A stretch of DNA of 64,000 nt from Salibaculum griseiflavum (lineage in GTDB: Bacteria > Pseudomonadota > Alphaproteobacteria > Rhodobacterales > Rhodobacteraceae), in contig NZ_QETF01000008.1 in the NCBI RefSeq assembly GCF_003129565.1, forward strand, positions 62,001 to 126,000, written 5' to 3'. The translations under genes were made by a program, and so were the position numbers. Under the pieces are notes generated by a model. That model saw nothing but the letters and a program-made list of their open reading frames with translations, was not told where the DNA came from and did no database searches. This document shows positions 52,761-62,140 of the stretch, in pieces (the first letter of the stretch is position 1; each line of letters starts with the position of its first letter).

Positions 52761-54470
52761 CTAGGCAACATCGGATAATGAAGCGGTCTCGGTATCGCCC
52801 TGGCCAAGATCAGCCTCCAGATGGGGCTTGCGCAACCGCACATAGAAGGTCGTTCCATGGCCCGGCTCGCTCTCGAAGTCGATCTCTCCGCCATGGGCCA
52901 GCACGATCTTGCGAGCGATTGCCATGCCCAGACCCGTGCCCTTCCTTGTCTTGCCGTCGGTATTCTGGACTTGCCCGAAACTTTCGAAAACGGTTTCGCG
53001 CGCGGATTCGGGAATACCCGGGCCGCGGTCCGTCACAGAAACTTGCCAATATTCGCCGTCGTCCTCGAGCCCGACCCGCACCGTGTCGTTGGTCGGGGAA
53101 TATTTGGCGGCGTTGGAAAGCAGGTTCGCGAAAACCTGCATCATGCGTTCTGGGGCCAACCGGGCCATGGCGGTGTCCAACCGGGTCGAGAAGTCGAAAT
53201 CGACCTGGAACTCGGCGCCGTAGCCAGTGTTCATTTCCACGACGTCATTGAGGAAGCTGACAAGATCGACATCGGATTTTTCAAGCCGCATCTTGCCGGC
53301 GCGGATCTTCTCGAGATCGAGGATATCGTTGACGATCAGCAGAAGAGTCTCGGTGTTGCGCTCCGCGATATCCAGAACCGATTTGGCCTGCGCGTCGAAA
53401 TCCCCCATGGCGCCCGACCCCAGCAGCCGCAGCGCGCCCTTGATCGATGTGAGCGGCGTGCGCAGTTCGTGGCTGACCACGGACACCGACTCAAGCCTGG
53501 CGCGTTCGGTTTCCATACGCTCCGTCGTATCGCGCAAGACCGACACGAACAGCAGTTCGCCGTCGTCGGAACGCACGAGGCGGGTCCGGATTTCGCCGGC
53601 CCTGTCGCCGCGCATCACCTCGATGCTGACGGAATCGCGGTCCCCGCGCATCAGCGGCGCGACATGGGCGCGGAACGCGGCCGCGTTCATCTGGCTGTCG
53701 GCGTCGATGATGGTTTTCGCGTCGATGTCCTTGGCGGACCAGTTGCTGGCTTCGAGCGCGCGGTGATTGGCATAGACCATCTGCAGGCTGTCGGTGCGGA
53801 AGATATAAACCTCGTCCTGCAGGTGATCGAACAGGCTCTTGAGGAAGCGAGCCTTCTCGGCGCGGCGATATTCGGTGTTGTCGGTACGGATCGAGACCGT
53901 CTTGACCAGTTTACCGGCCTCGTCGAGCATCGGCACGATCGTGCAACGCATGAAGACCTTGGTCCCCTCGGCGGTGACTTCTTCGCTTTCGCCGGTCCAG
54001 ATTTCGCCCCGCGCCAGCGACCTGCGCACTTCCAACATCGTGGCATCCTCGTCCCCATCCGGGTAGATAATGCTGATATGGCGGCCAATCAGGTCCTCTT
54101 GGCGATAGCCGAACTTCGCAGAGAAATTCTCGTTGACGGAGGCTATTTTCCCGTCTGGATCGGTCAGGCACACAAGCGCGTGATTGTTCAACGCCGCGTG
54201 GGTCAGTTGGATTTCCTGTGCCTGCTGGCGCACAAGGTCACGCTGCAATTCCAAAATCTTGTTGCGCCGGTAGACCGCAACGCCCAGCACCCCGAACAAG
54301 AGCGCGTAGGTCAATGTGCTGCCCCAGGCTGCGCTGCTGCTCGGCGCCATGTTCAGAAGACCAGCGAAGACGCTCCCTGCCGCGAATGCCCCGACCAAGA
54401 CCGCCAAAGGTCGGCGGCACTTCTGGCCCAAGGGTCCAGACGTTGTCTCTATGGCCTGCTCACTCATCAT
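52761..54470 (-). CDS. PAS-domain membrane histidine kinase
   Basis: A 569-aa kinase. Two hydrophobic segments lie in the first ~70 residues, then a helical stretch, a PAS domain (VNENFSAKFGYRQEDLIGRH), a second PAS-like domain (MVYANHRALEASNWSAKDID), HisKA with His334 in SVVSHELRTPLTSIKGAL and a HATPase with NLLSNAAKYSP and GTGLGMAIARKIV. No receiver is attached. I choose the ATG at 54470 with GGAG five bases upstream; ATG 54491 is possible. It ends about 100 bp upstream of the single-domain receiver. Confidence 0.88.
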   Translation of the reverse strand: MMSEQAIETTSGPLGQKCRRPLAVLVGAFAAGSVFAGLLNMAPSSSAAWGSTLTYALLFGVLGVAVYRRNKILELQRDLVRQQAQEIQLTHAALNNHALVCLTDPDGKIASVNENFSAKFGYRQEDLIGRHISIIYPDGDEDATMLEVRRSLARGEIWTGESEEVTAEGTKVFMRCTIVPMLDEAGKLVKTVSIRTDNTEYRRAEKARFLKSLFDHLQDEVYIFRTDSLQMVYANHRALEASNWSAKDIDAKTIIDADSQMNAAAFRAHVAPLMRGDRDSVSIEVMRGDRAGEIRTRLVRSDDGELLFVSVLRDTTERMETERARLESVSVVSHELRTPLTSIKGALRLLGSGAMGDFDAQAKSVLDIAERNTETLLLIVNDILDLEKIRAGKMRLEKSDVDLVSFLNDVVEMNTGYGAEFQVDFDFSTRLDTAMARLAPERMMQVFANLLSNAAKYSPTNDTVRVGLEDDGEYWQVSVTDRGPGIPESARETVFESFGQVQNTDGKTRKGTGLGMAIARKIVLAHGGEIDFESEPGHGTTFYVRLRKPHLEADLGQGDTETASLSDVA

Positions 54471-54590
54471 CACGACTCCGTCTGCGTGCATTCTAGTTCC
54501 GTAATTTTTGTTGTTTTACGGTCTATAAATGCGGCAAAGGGCCAAAATACGGCACCAATCTGACCTTTTTCTAGTCCGACAGGGGCAGAC

Positions 54591-56603
54591 CTAGCCAGCC
54601 ATTTCGTCGGAAAATGAAAGAACTGTGTCGCGCTCGCTATAGGGTTGGGGCAGCCGCAGGCAGAAGATGGAGCCTCCGTCTTCACCTGGTTCGACCCAGA
54701 TGGTCCCGCCATGTAGCTTGGTGAGCGCATCGCATATGGCCAACCCGAGCCCGGTGCCGCTGTGGCGGCGGGTCACGGATCCATCGACCTGCCAGAACCT
54801 GTCAAAGACCTTTTCGCGATGCTCCGGCGCGATGCCCGGCCCGGAATCCTCGACCTCGATCAGCACCGCGTCGTCTTCCGTCTCTGAGCGTATCGCAACG
54901 AAGCCTTTGTCGGTGAACTTGACGGCATTGCCGACGAGGTTGACCACGATCTGACGCAGCTGCTCAGGGTCAGCGACGATCGTCGCCGGCGCGACGTCGA
55001 TCCGAAGCTCCAGCCCCTTCTGCGCCGCCTGGTGCGAAAACCGGCACAGGCATTCTGTCAGCAGGGATTTGAGGTCGAGCTCTTTCGGTTCGCAGGTCTG
55101 GGTGCCCTTTACCATATTTGACAGGTCCAGCGTGTCCTGCACGATCGACAGAAGCTGTTCTGCCGACTTCTGCACGCGCCCGGCCTGCGTTTCGACATCT
55201 TTCGTGAAAGCCTCGGCCGCCTCTCGAATGGCCTCAAGTTCGCCATCGTCGAGCGCTGCGGTCAAGGACCGTCGGCTGGGCAAAGCCTTGGGGTCCGAGA
55301 GAAACTTGATGAACCCGATGATCACGGACAGCGGCGTCCGGATTTCGTGATTGATATTGTCGAGGAATTCCCGGCTGGCGATTTCCGACGCTTCTGCCTT
55401 CTGCAGGGCCACCTTGAGATCGGTCACATCGACCCGGAAGCCGACTGTTCCGCCACTCGAAGTCTGACGTTCGGAGACCTTGATCCAGCGTCCGTCGCGA
55501 AGCTGCTCTTCGAATACGCTGTTGGGAAGGCGATGGGCGGCCATACGCTCTTCGATCCACTCTTCTTCCCGCCCGATCGCTTCGGCATATTCTCCATTCC
55601 AGGCGCCGTAGCTGAGGATTTCCTTGAACGTCACGCCCGGACGGATGATCCGCCGGGATCGCCCGTAGATCTCCAGGTATTTCGAATTGCACAGGACCAA
55701 CCTGTCATTCTCGTCATAGAGAACGAAACCGTCATTGATCGCCTCGATCGACTCCCAAAGCTGGTTGGTTGCCAGCGCCTCTTTCTGGCGCAGGCGATTG
55801 ACAACCAGGAAACCGGTAAGAGTGGAACCGAAGAACAAGGCAGCCGCGACGACAATCAACAAGGCATAGGGCCCCTGCGTCGGCCAGCCACCGATGGGGG
55901 AAATGCAGAACGTCCATTTCCGGTCCATGGTCAGAAAACTGCGCACGATTGCCTGTGAACCACAGGTCGTCGCGTTGCCAATGACCGAATGCGCCGAACC
56001 GGACTCCGGATCGATGCTGAAGGCCGACAGGTCGATCCGGGCCAAGGCCTCCGGGATGCGCGCCTGTTCCAGAAGCGACTCGATATCGATAACCAGGTTG
56101 ACCAGGCCGATATGGCGATCGTCATCAGGCGCCGCCCCGTCGACGGGCACCCGCATGATCAGGGCCTGGCCCCCTTGTATGATTTCCGTCGGGCCGACAA
56201 GAACAGTCTCTCCCATGGCCATCGCGCGACTGGCGCCGCGCGTGAACTGCGATTCAACCCTGTAGTCCAGGCCGATGACCTCGGCGTTCTCTTCTCGAGG
56301 ATATACGTGGCGAACCACCTGATCGGGCGCATAGGCGACGTTCAGGATATCCGGGTATCTGCGCGTCAAATTCGCGACGAGGTGCTGAAATTCGGCGTCG
56401 TCCAGATCGGGCATCAAGGATGTCGTCGCCGCGACAGATCGGGCGATGGTCTCGCGTTTCGCCAATTCCTGCAGGAGCATGTTGGCAGCCTGGACGCCAT
56501 CGTCGATCGTGTCCGAGGCGACTGAATCCACGGCATTGTCCAAGTCATATCTATAGACAAACCACGCGGTTGCCATGATCGCGACCAGCGACAAGACCTG
56601 CAT
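54591..56603 (-). CDS. CHASE-domain membrane histidine kinase
   Basis: A 670-aa sensor kinase. A first membrane segment (QVLSLVAIMATAWFVYRY) is followed by a periplasmic CHASE domain with the hallmark VYPREENAEVIGLDYRVE, then a second membrane segment near residue 250, a PAS domain (INDGFVLYDENDRLVLCNSK), HisKA with His419 in NINHEIRTPLSVIIGFI and HATPase (GTGLGLAICDALTKLHGG). I use ATG 56603; a TTG 33 bases upstream is the alternative, as the frame is closed by a stop just before that. It diverges from the second degenerate-GGDEF regulator. Confidence 0.85.
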   Translation of the reverse strand: MQVLSLVAIMATAWFVYRYDLDNAVDSVASDTIDDGVQAANMLLQELAKRETIARSVAATTSLMPDLDDAEFQHLVANLTRRYPDILNVAYAPDQVVRHVYPREENAEVIGLDYRVESQFTRGASRAMAMGETVLVGPTEIIQGGQALIMRVPVDGAAPDDDRHIGLVNLVIDIESLLEQARIPEALARIDLSAFSIDPESGSAHSVIGNATTCGSQAIVRSFLTMDRKWTFCISPIGGWPTQGPYALLIVVAAALFFGSTLTGFLVVNRLRQKEALATNQLWESIEAINDGFVLYDENDRLVLCNSKYLEIYGRSRRIIRPGVTFKEILSYGAWNGEYAEAIGREEEWIEERMAAHRLPNSVFEEQLRDGRWIKVSERQTSSGGTVGFRVDVTDLKVALQKAEASEIASREFLDNINHEIRTPLSVIIGFIKFLSDPKALPSRRSLTAALDDGELEAIREAAEAFTKDVETQAGRVQKSAEQLLSIVQDTLDLSNMVKGTQTCEPKELDLKSLLTECLCRFSHQAAQKGLELRIDVAPATIVADPEQLRQIVVNLVGNAVKFTDKGFVAIRSETEDDAVLIEVEDSGPGIAPEHREKVFDRFWQVDGSVTRRHSGTGLGLAICDALTKLHGGTIWVEPGEDGGSIFCLRLPQPYSERDTVLSFSDEMAG

Positions 56604-57076
56604 AGGATACAGAAACCTGCCCAAAGAACCTGACAAAGCCCATTGCCCCCACGACCCTTAGGGCCATTACTGCTGCCAAAGAAAAGTAGACGAGGCGATC
56701 AATCCGAAAGAAACTCGTTAAGAAGATACGCCTACGATCCCAATTTATTTTCATTAAGGCTAGCACTCGCACACGCCCGTTCAACCTAAATCTGTATACC
56801 CAATCGGAATATGTTGCTCTGGCACACCTCGGGGTCGGGGTGTGAGGCGACCCGCAAACCAAAAATTTTTCCACCAAAACGCTGTTTACCTTGCAGAAAT
56901 TATGAATCTGGCCCCGGGAGGCGAGACTCCGCAATACCGATTGCTCTCAAATGCAAGGAATTGGCCCAGAGCCGCCATGCCAAAGTCATATTTGCCCATA
57001 CAACTCTGGATCGACCGGTCCGGGTTTTCCGGACTTGCGAAAGCGAACAACAGAAATCGTGCCAGAGGAACAGGCC
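56604..57076. other. Divergent spacer between the CHASE kinase and response regulator genes
   Basis: 473 bp without a convincing gene. It is AT-richer than its flanks in the middle part. It holds a GC-rich hairpin around 56823-56844 (CACACC / GGTGTG) and GTCCGG-gtttt-CCGGAC at 57018-57034, 43 bp before the regulator start, likely in its leader. Promoters for both divergent genes must lie here, but I cannot place them reliably. Confidence 0.5.
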
Positions 57077-58192
57077 ATGCGGATACTTGCGGTCGACGAT
57101 GACCCCACAACACTGGAGATCATTGAGGCAGCCCTTGTTGCGGCCAATTATGCCAACGTGGCAACGGCGCGCTCGGGTTACGAAGCCCTTGATTTGGTCG
57201 AAACCGCATCCGCGCCCTTCGATTGCATCCTCCTGGACATCATGATGCCCGGCATGGACGGCATCGACTTGTGCAAGCGCCTGCGCGCGATTCCGGAATA
57301 TGACTCCACACCGATCATCATGATTACGGCGGTGGACGACCAGGAACAGTTGGTCCAGGCGATCCACCAAGGGGCCACCGACTATGTCAACAAGCCCTTC
57401 GACGGATTGGAACTGGGCGCGCGCCTGCGCGCCGCTACCCTGTTGCGGGACGCCTATCGCACTGGCACGCCACCATCGGCAACGCCCTCCAAGCGCCAAG
57501 AGGTTCAGCTGGACGTCAGCGATCCGATCACGCTGGATCCCATCCCCGGGGCCACCAGCCAGATGCGTTTGATCGATGACCTTCTGATCCATGAGCACGC
57601 TCTGTCGGTCACGCATGTCTTCGCGGTCACCATCCTGGAGATCAACGACATTTTCGAGGCTTTGCCCCCCTGTGAATTTCGCTGCATGCTCAATAAGGTC
57701 GCCAGCCAGATCTCCGCCGAGCTGGGCCCATGGGGGGCACGGATCGCCTATTGCGGGAACGGGCATTTCACGGTTGTCCTCAGCCGCGGCGGCAAGATGT
57801 CCAATGCCTCGCTCAAGAAAATCCTCAAGCCATCGATCCTGTCGATCAAAGCCGATGCCCTGCCGGACTACGAGGGCCGGATGACACTGAGCTTCGCGTT
57901 CTCGAACTCCACCGAACCGCGCAGCGGAGTCGCCGCGATCAAAGAGCTTTCCGAAACACTTCGGTTGGCACAGCGCCTCATCCTTCCCAGGCGGCATGAC
58001 GCGAACCTGAGCGAATTGCGCGAGGTGCTGAAGGGACGCGAGGATCGTCAGATGCAAGGGCTATGGTTCGGTGGCCGCGTTGGGGGGTTCAACGGTCTTG
58101 GCAAGGACCAGATCAAGCCAAGACGCGTGCGACCAAAGGGCAAGACCGATCCGGTCGAACCGGAGACAGCACGATCAAAAGAGTCGGGCTGA
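57077..58192 (+). CDS. Response regulator with degenerate GGDEF-like domain (paralogue)
   Basis: A 371-aa protein. The receiver at 1-120 has ILAVDDDP, phospho-Asp54 in LLDIMMPGMDG and Lys106 in YVNKPFDG. The second domain (about 165-310) again has diguanylate-cyclase-like order but YCGNGHFTVVLS (GNGHF at 227-231) instead of GGDEF. It differs from the paralogue by a basic C-terminal tail of about 55 residues rich in Lys/Arg/Gly. Start ATG 57077 follows AGAGGAA; the open frame before it has no family match. Confidence 0.8.
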   Translation: MRILAVDDDPTTLEIIEAALVAANYANVATARSGYEALDLVETASAPFDCILLDIMMPGMDGIDLCKRLRAIPEYDSTPIIMITAVDDQEQLVQAIHQGATDYVNKPFDGLELGARLRAATLLRDAYRTGTPPSATPSKRQEVQLDVSDPITLDPIPGATSQMRLIDDLLIHEHALSVTHVFAVTILEINDIFEALPPCEFRCMLNKVASQISAELGPWGARIAYCGNGHFTVVLSRGGKMSNASLKKILKPSILSIKADALPDYEGRMTLSFAFSNSTEPRSGVAAIKELSETLRLAQRLILPRRHDANLSELREVLKGREDRQMQGLWFGGRVGGFNGLGKDQIKPRRVRPKGKTDPVEPETARSKESG

Positions 58193-58880
58193 CGTCACTT
58201 GGCAGGCCATCGCAAGATCCCACGACTGCGCAGAACAAGCAGAACTGTCCTGTCATCGAGCAAATCGGACAAGACGGACCGTCCTGTCGCGACGCAAACC
58301 CTTGGCCGATGGTCCTGAAGAGCCGTAATCAGCGTCCTCTGGGCCTCGAGAGGCCCTACCCGACTGAACCAACCCGATTTTGGATCGCCCCGCCCCACGG
58401 CAAGCCTGGGATCGTATCAATTGGCCCAAAATCAGGCTTAGCTTTAATGGGTCGAAATCCGTGTAGCAACCCTCGTCCCCTTCCAGAGACACCGGATTGA
58501 TTTATCCCAGCCGCGCGACGCGACTCACCGCGGGCTAGCATCGACCGGAAATGGCCAACGATTCGTGTATGGGCTGACCGACTTCCGGGCAATGTCGGCC
58601 GTAAAAATGACAGAGATCGGCTATATTCATCTTGATAAGACTGCCCCCACCAGTCCTGTAAAACTTGATTTATGGCGAGATTGTGGCTCGATCAGCCGTC
58701 GAAATCTGAGCTTTTCTGAAATACGGAAAAAATAAGGCCGATTGGTGACAAATCAAAGACAGTCTATTTCCAAAAAAATGCTTCTTCTGAACTAAAGCAC
58801 AGGACAACCTGAGACTGTCTTAAAAGTTGGTGTTTTGCGTAATCGAACATGTGAGCGACATCTCATGATGGAGAGATAAA
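58193..58880. other. Gene-poor AT-rich region
   Basis: About 690 bp in which GC content falls from the chromosomal level to clearly AT-rich after about 58600. Open frames here are short, overlap each other in several frames and show no family motif or good ribosome site. A local palindrome GACGGACCGTCC lies near 58270. I see no gene. The base composition suggests acquired or decaying DNA. Confidence 0.5.
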
Positions 58881-59075
58881 ATGAGCACTAATCTACTCGC
58901 TAAAGCCCGTGAAGGCCGCCGGTCTGCCCTGGAAACCCTGACCCAGCGTCGCCGCGCAAGGGCCGATGACAACATCCATATGATCAACCCGAAGCAGAAA
59001 AGGGCGACAAGCTGGCATGACGCCATCTTTGTATCGAGCAGAGGCAAGCGCGCCTCTCAAGCCCTTGCTGCCTGA
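58881..59075 (+). CDS. Possible small basic protein, 64 aa
   Basis: A short frame starting MSTNLLAKAREGRRSALETL, preceded by GGAGAGATAAA at good ribosome-site distance. It is rich in Arg/Lys with a TQRRRARADD stretch and has no membrane segment. The strong ribosome site is the main support; I recognise no family. Could be a real small gene of the acquired region or chance. Confidence 0.35.
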   Translation: MSTNLLAKAREGRRSALETLTQRRRARADDNIHMINPKQKRATSWHDAIFVSSRGKRASQALAA

Positions 59076-59682
59076 CACCAAGTTCACGGTTGTGAACGAG
59101 GAGTGCGAGGTGCTGCGGCGGAGAGGATCGGCCTGTTCTGATGGATCCGTTCGATCTCAGGTCCAGAGCCGATCTCCCGCCGCCAGGGCGAGACGAACAC
59201 AGCCAACCGAGCAAGGCACCAGAGAGCAATTGGGAACCTGTTCGAAAGAAACCCCATCGCTCTGAGAATACTCGACCCCTCTAGGGTTCGAATATCGAAT
59301 TCAAGTAAGTTCCGAACGCTATTAGGGGCCAACTGCGTTCATCCAATTCGAGCTTCCACAGATCGAAAAAACAACCGTTCTCGGCGTCTCGCGATGAATA
59401 GCCCGAAATGGGACTCTATCTATATCCATTATTGGATCTCGGTGGCGGGGCGGACGCGACTGACACCCAACGCTCTCTACCCCCTAAGTAATTATAATCA
59501 TTGACCCACCATCCCGTTCGAAAGGCATTCAGTTCGAGCGGAACTGGCAGCGAAAACACATCCAATGGACCTCGACAGCGAGCTGTCCACACCAATACTA
59601 AGACAAACGCCACGGAGACTTCTACTTTGACCCGGTCACATGACGATGATATCGAATCCTGAGCAAGAAAGGACTGCTAATC
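59076..59682. other. Region without a recognisable gene
   Basis: About 600 bp of mixed composition. Short frames on both strands (for example one on the minus strand near 59084-59332) carry no motif that I recognise. The stretch 59283-59302 resembles a tRNA T-loop but does not fold further. Probably remnant DNA next to the mobile elements. Confidence 0.45.
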
Positions 59683-59910
59683 ATGCCCCTTATGCCTTTC
59701 ATTTTTGATCGATCGCCGACAGCGAGGCTCGTTAAGGCAATTGACTCGCCCGCGCGCCAACCGGACCAGCTAAAGCAACTTCAAAGAATAATTACTGAGG
59801 ACATTTATAAGGTGCCATATGGCTACCTTGATCAAGCAAGACGCCGTTCTGCACTCATGCTACCAATTGCAAAAAATGAAGGCGAAAGACAAGTCCTTTA
59901 TGACATATAG
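59683..59910 (+). CDS. Small hypothetical protein, possibly truncated by the MITE-like element
   Basis: A 75-aa frame, MPLMPFIFDRSPTARLVKAI at its start, preceded by AAAGGA about nine bases upstream. The body is charged (EDIYKVPYGYLDQARRR). No family recognised. Its stop codon TAG at 59908-59910 uses the first base of the inverted repeat of the element at 59910-60284, so the native C-terminus may have been cut off by that insertion. Confidence 0.45.
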   Translation: MPLMPFIFDRSPTARLVKAIDSPARQPDQLKQLQRIITEDIYKVPYGYLDQARRRSALMLPIAKNEGERQVLYDI

Positions 59911-60284
59911 GGCACCTCGATTTTTGACTATTTTCTTGGTCGCGCAGCGGTGCGTTTGGCGTGAAGCGGGAGGGAAGTAGCTGTTTGGCGGTATGCCCCC
60001 CGGGGCAATCACGGCTCGGTGCCTTTCATCCCCGGTTTCTCCAGATTTGCGGCCTGACCTGCGCGCTGGTTTGCCCGGTGTTCACGCCGGGCACGGGTTG
60101 ATGCGGCGTGACGAAGCGGCGCGCAGACGGGCCGATCAGGCCATCGGCCCGAGAAGCCGGCGCTCCAGCCACCGCCGCAGTGGGACGCCGCGCTGTAAAC
60201 CTCAAAACGTCGACGCCATCCAAGCGCCGTCAACACGCTACTGCGGCCAAATCAGGCCCAGAAGCCTCAAAAATCGAGGTGCCC
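59910..60284. mobile_element. MITE-like element with perfect 18-bp terminal inverted repeats
   Basis: The 18-mer GGGCACCTCGATTTTTGA at 59910-59927 recurs as its exact reverse complement at 60267-60284. The 375 bp between the outer ends are GC-rich, unlike the AT-rich flanks, and contain an inner perfect hairpin CGGGCCGAT / ATCGGCCCG at 60128-60151. No transposase is encoded, so this is a non-autonomous miniature element. Flanking target duplications are not obvious. It lies at the broken 5' end of the DUF4760-like pseudogene and at the 3' end of the small ORF before it. Confidence 0.7.
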
Positions 60285-60745
60285 AAATAAATTTAGCAAA
60301 AGACTTTGCAGCAGCTTTTGGCGTTGTTGCAGTGGTGTTTGTAATTACCATTGCAATTATTATCCTCCTGCGCCGTTATCGTATCGCAAAGCACTTGGCA
60401 ACGGCGGTTGCCATAATGGGGCTTTCAATTTTTTTGGCATTGCGTCTTGACGATCTGGAAACTGATAAAACTGGCGCTTATGCGATTATATATGCTGCGG
60501 CTCTTGGTACCCTTGGTTGGGCCTTTACCCTCTATGAAACCTGATCTAATTAACGCCGCGATTTCACGCTTCAGTTTATGAGATCCATAAACGAAAGCTC
60601 AATGATTGAAAGGCATAAATTAAATGTTTCAACACGTTACCCGTATGGCGTCAAGGTTGATGAACAGGACGTTGAACAGTTATTTAGAGACTTGCAAGAT
60701 CCAAATAATTACAATGATCAATCTGCTCCGACACTTTATTCAATT

Positions 60746-60751
60746 GTTCAG
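60746..60751. repeat. Target-site duplication, left copy (GTTCAG)
   Basis: GTTCAG directly abuts the left end of the IS21-family element; the identical hexamer abuts its right end at 63058-63063. Six bases is within the range made by IS21-type transposition. Confidence 0.85.
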
Positions 60752-60907
60752 TGTAATCGCCGGACGTAATCTCCCCAAAACTGCCGTTTGAATTTTCCCC
60801 AGTCGTGAGCGTCAGGGGCAATTCCGAACTCCAATTATTCGGAATTGTCGCTGGCGCGGGACATGAGGCCTGATGCCCTGGAATGAGGAACTGACAGGGG
60901 CAGGCAG

Positions 60908-62140
60908 GTGAAAGGACTGAGGGAGATCGTTTTGATCCATGATTTGAAGAAGCAGGGCCTGAGCGTTTCTGCGATTGCGCGCAAGGTTGGCTGTGACCGC
61001 AAGACGGTTCGGAAGTATCTCGACGGTGGTTTGGAAGCGCCGGTTTACGGGCCACGCCAGCCGCGATCGCGGGTGATCCAGCCTTATGAGGATTATTTGC
61101 AGGAGCGTATTCAAGCTTTTCCTGATCTCAGCGGGGCGCGCCTGCTGCGTGAAATCCGCAAGCTGGGCTACGACGGCGGCTACACGGCGGTCACAGATTT
61201 TCTGCGTAAGGTACGTCCGCCCAAGCAGACGCAGTTTGAGCGCCGGTTCGAGACCCCGCCGGGCAAGCAGGCCCAGGTTGATTTTGCCGAGTTCACGGTA
61301 GAGTTCACCGATGAGCCCGGCGTCGTCCGCAAGGTCTGGCTGTTCTCGATGGTGCTTGGGCACAGCCGCTGGCTCTGGGGCCGGTTTGTTGCCAGCCAGA
61401 ACTTACAATCGGTTCTGCGCTGCCATATCGCGGCCTTCTCTGACATGGGCGGCGTGCCTGAGGAAATCCTCTATGACCGCATGAAGACTGCCGTGATCGG
61501 CGAGGACGAGGCCGGGGTGGTGACCTACAACAGCTCCCTGGTGGCGCTCTTGAGCCATTACGGCGCAATACCACGCGCTTGCCAGCCGTATCGGGCAAAA
61601 ACCAAGGGTAAGGTCGAACGCCCATTCCGCTATATCCGGCAGGACTTCTTCCTGGCCCGGACGTTCCGGAACATGGACGACCTCAATGCCCAGTTCGACG
61701 CCTGGAGGATCGAGGTTGCCAATCCACGCGTTCACGCCACCACCCGGCGCGTGGTGGATGAGGCCTTTGCCGAGGAAGTCTGCGATCTGAAGCTGCTCCC
61801 GGCGATCCCGTACAGCGCGATATTGTCGGTGGAGCGCCGGGTGAGCAAGGATGGCATGATCGCGGTCGGCGGCAACTTCTACTCCGTCCCGGACACCACG
61901 CGACGTCGGACACTTGAGGTGCAGCATCACGCCACCGAGCTGCGGATCTATGAGGACGGTGAACTGATTGCTTGCCATCCTGTGCTGGAGGGAAAGGCCT
62001 TGCGCCGCATCGACCCCGCGCATCGTAAGGCACCACCACCAAGACCAACCTTGTCGCGGTCCTCGCAGGGATTGCGGCGGCCGCTCGACTTCTACGGTGC
62101 GGTTGGCCAGCGCCTGGCGGCTAAGGGGGCGCAGTCATGA
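60908..62140 (+). CDS. istA: IS21-family transposase
   Basis: A 410-aa DDE transposase. N-terminal HTH (KKQGLSVSAIARKVGCDRKT), then the rve core with the first aspartate in QAQVDFAEFTVEF, the second in LYDRMKTAV and the glutamate in KGKVERPFRYIRQDF. The C-terminal Mu-transposase-like part follows. Starts at GTG 60908. Its stop overlaps the istB start in ATGA at 62137-62140, the usual IS21 coupling. Confidence 0.95.
   Translation: MKGLREIVLIHDLKKQGLSVSAIARKVGCDRKTVRKYLDGGLEAPVYGPRQPRSRVIQPYEDYLQERIQAFPDLSGARLLREIRKLGYDGGYTAVTDFLRKVRPPKQTQFERRFETPPGKQAQVDFAEFTVEFTDEPGVVRKVWLFSMVLGHSRWLWGRFVASQNLQSVLRCHIAAFSDMGGVPEEILYDRMKTAVIGEDEAGVVTYNSSLVALLSHYGAIPRACQPYRAKTKGKVERPFRYIRQDFFLARTFRNMDDLNAQFDAWRIEVANPRVHATTRRVVDEAFAEEVCDLKLLPAIPYSAILSVERRVSKDGMIAVGGNFYSVPDTTRRRTLEVQHHATELRIYEDGELIACHPVLEGKALRRIDPAHRKAPPPRPTLSRSSQGLRRPLDFYGAVGQRLAAKGAQS

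Noticed and set aside
59283-59302. tRNA-like T-loop (GGTTCGAAT) suggesting a tRNA 3' end and attachment site
   Set aside because: No matching acceptor stem, anticodon arm or CCA-adjacent stem could be built around it, and no integrase is near.
59993-60544. An open frame running from the MITE-like element into the DUF4760-like membrane helices
   Set aside because: Its first ~100 codons lie inside the inverted-repeat element and look like chance GC-rich coding; only the part after 60285 resembles a real protein, so it is treated as a pseudogene piece.
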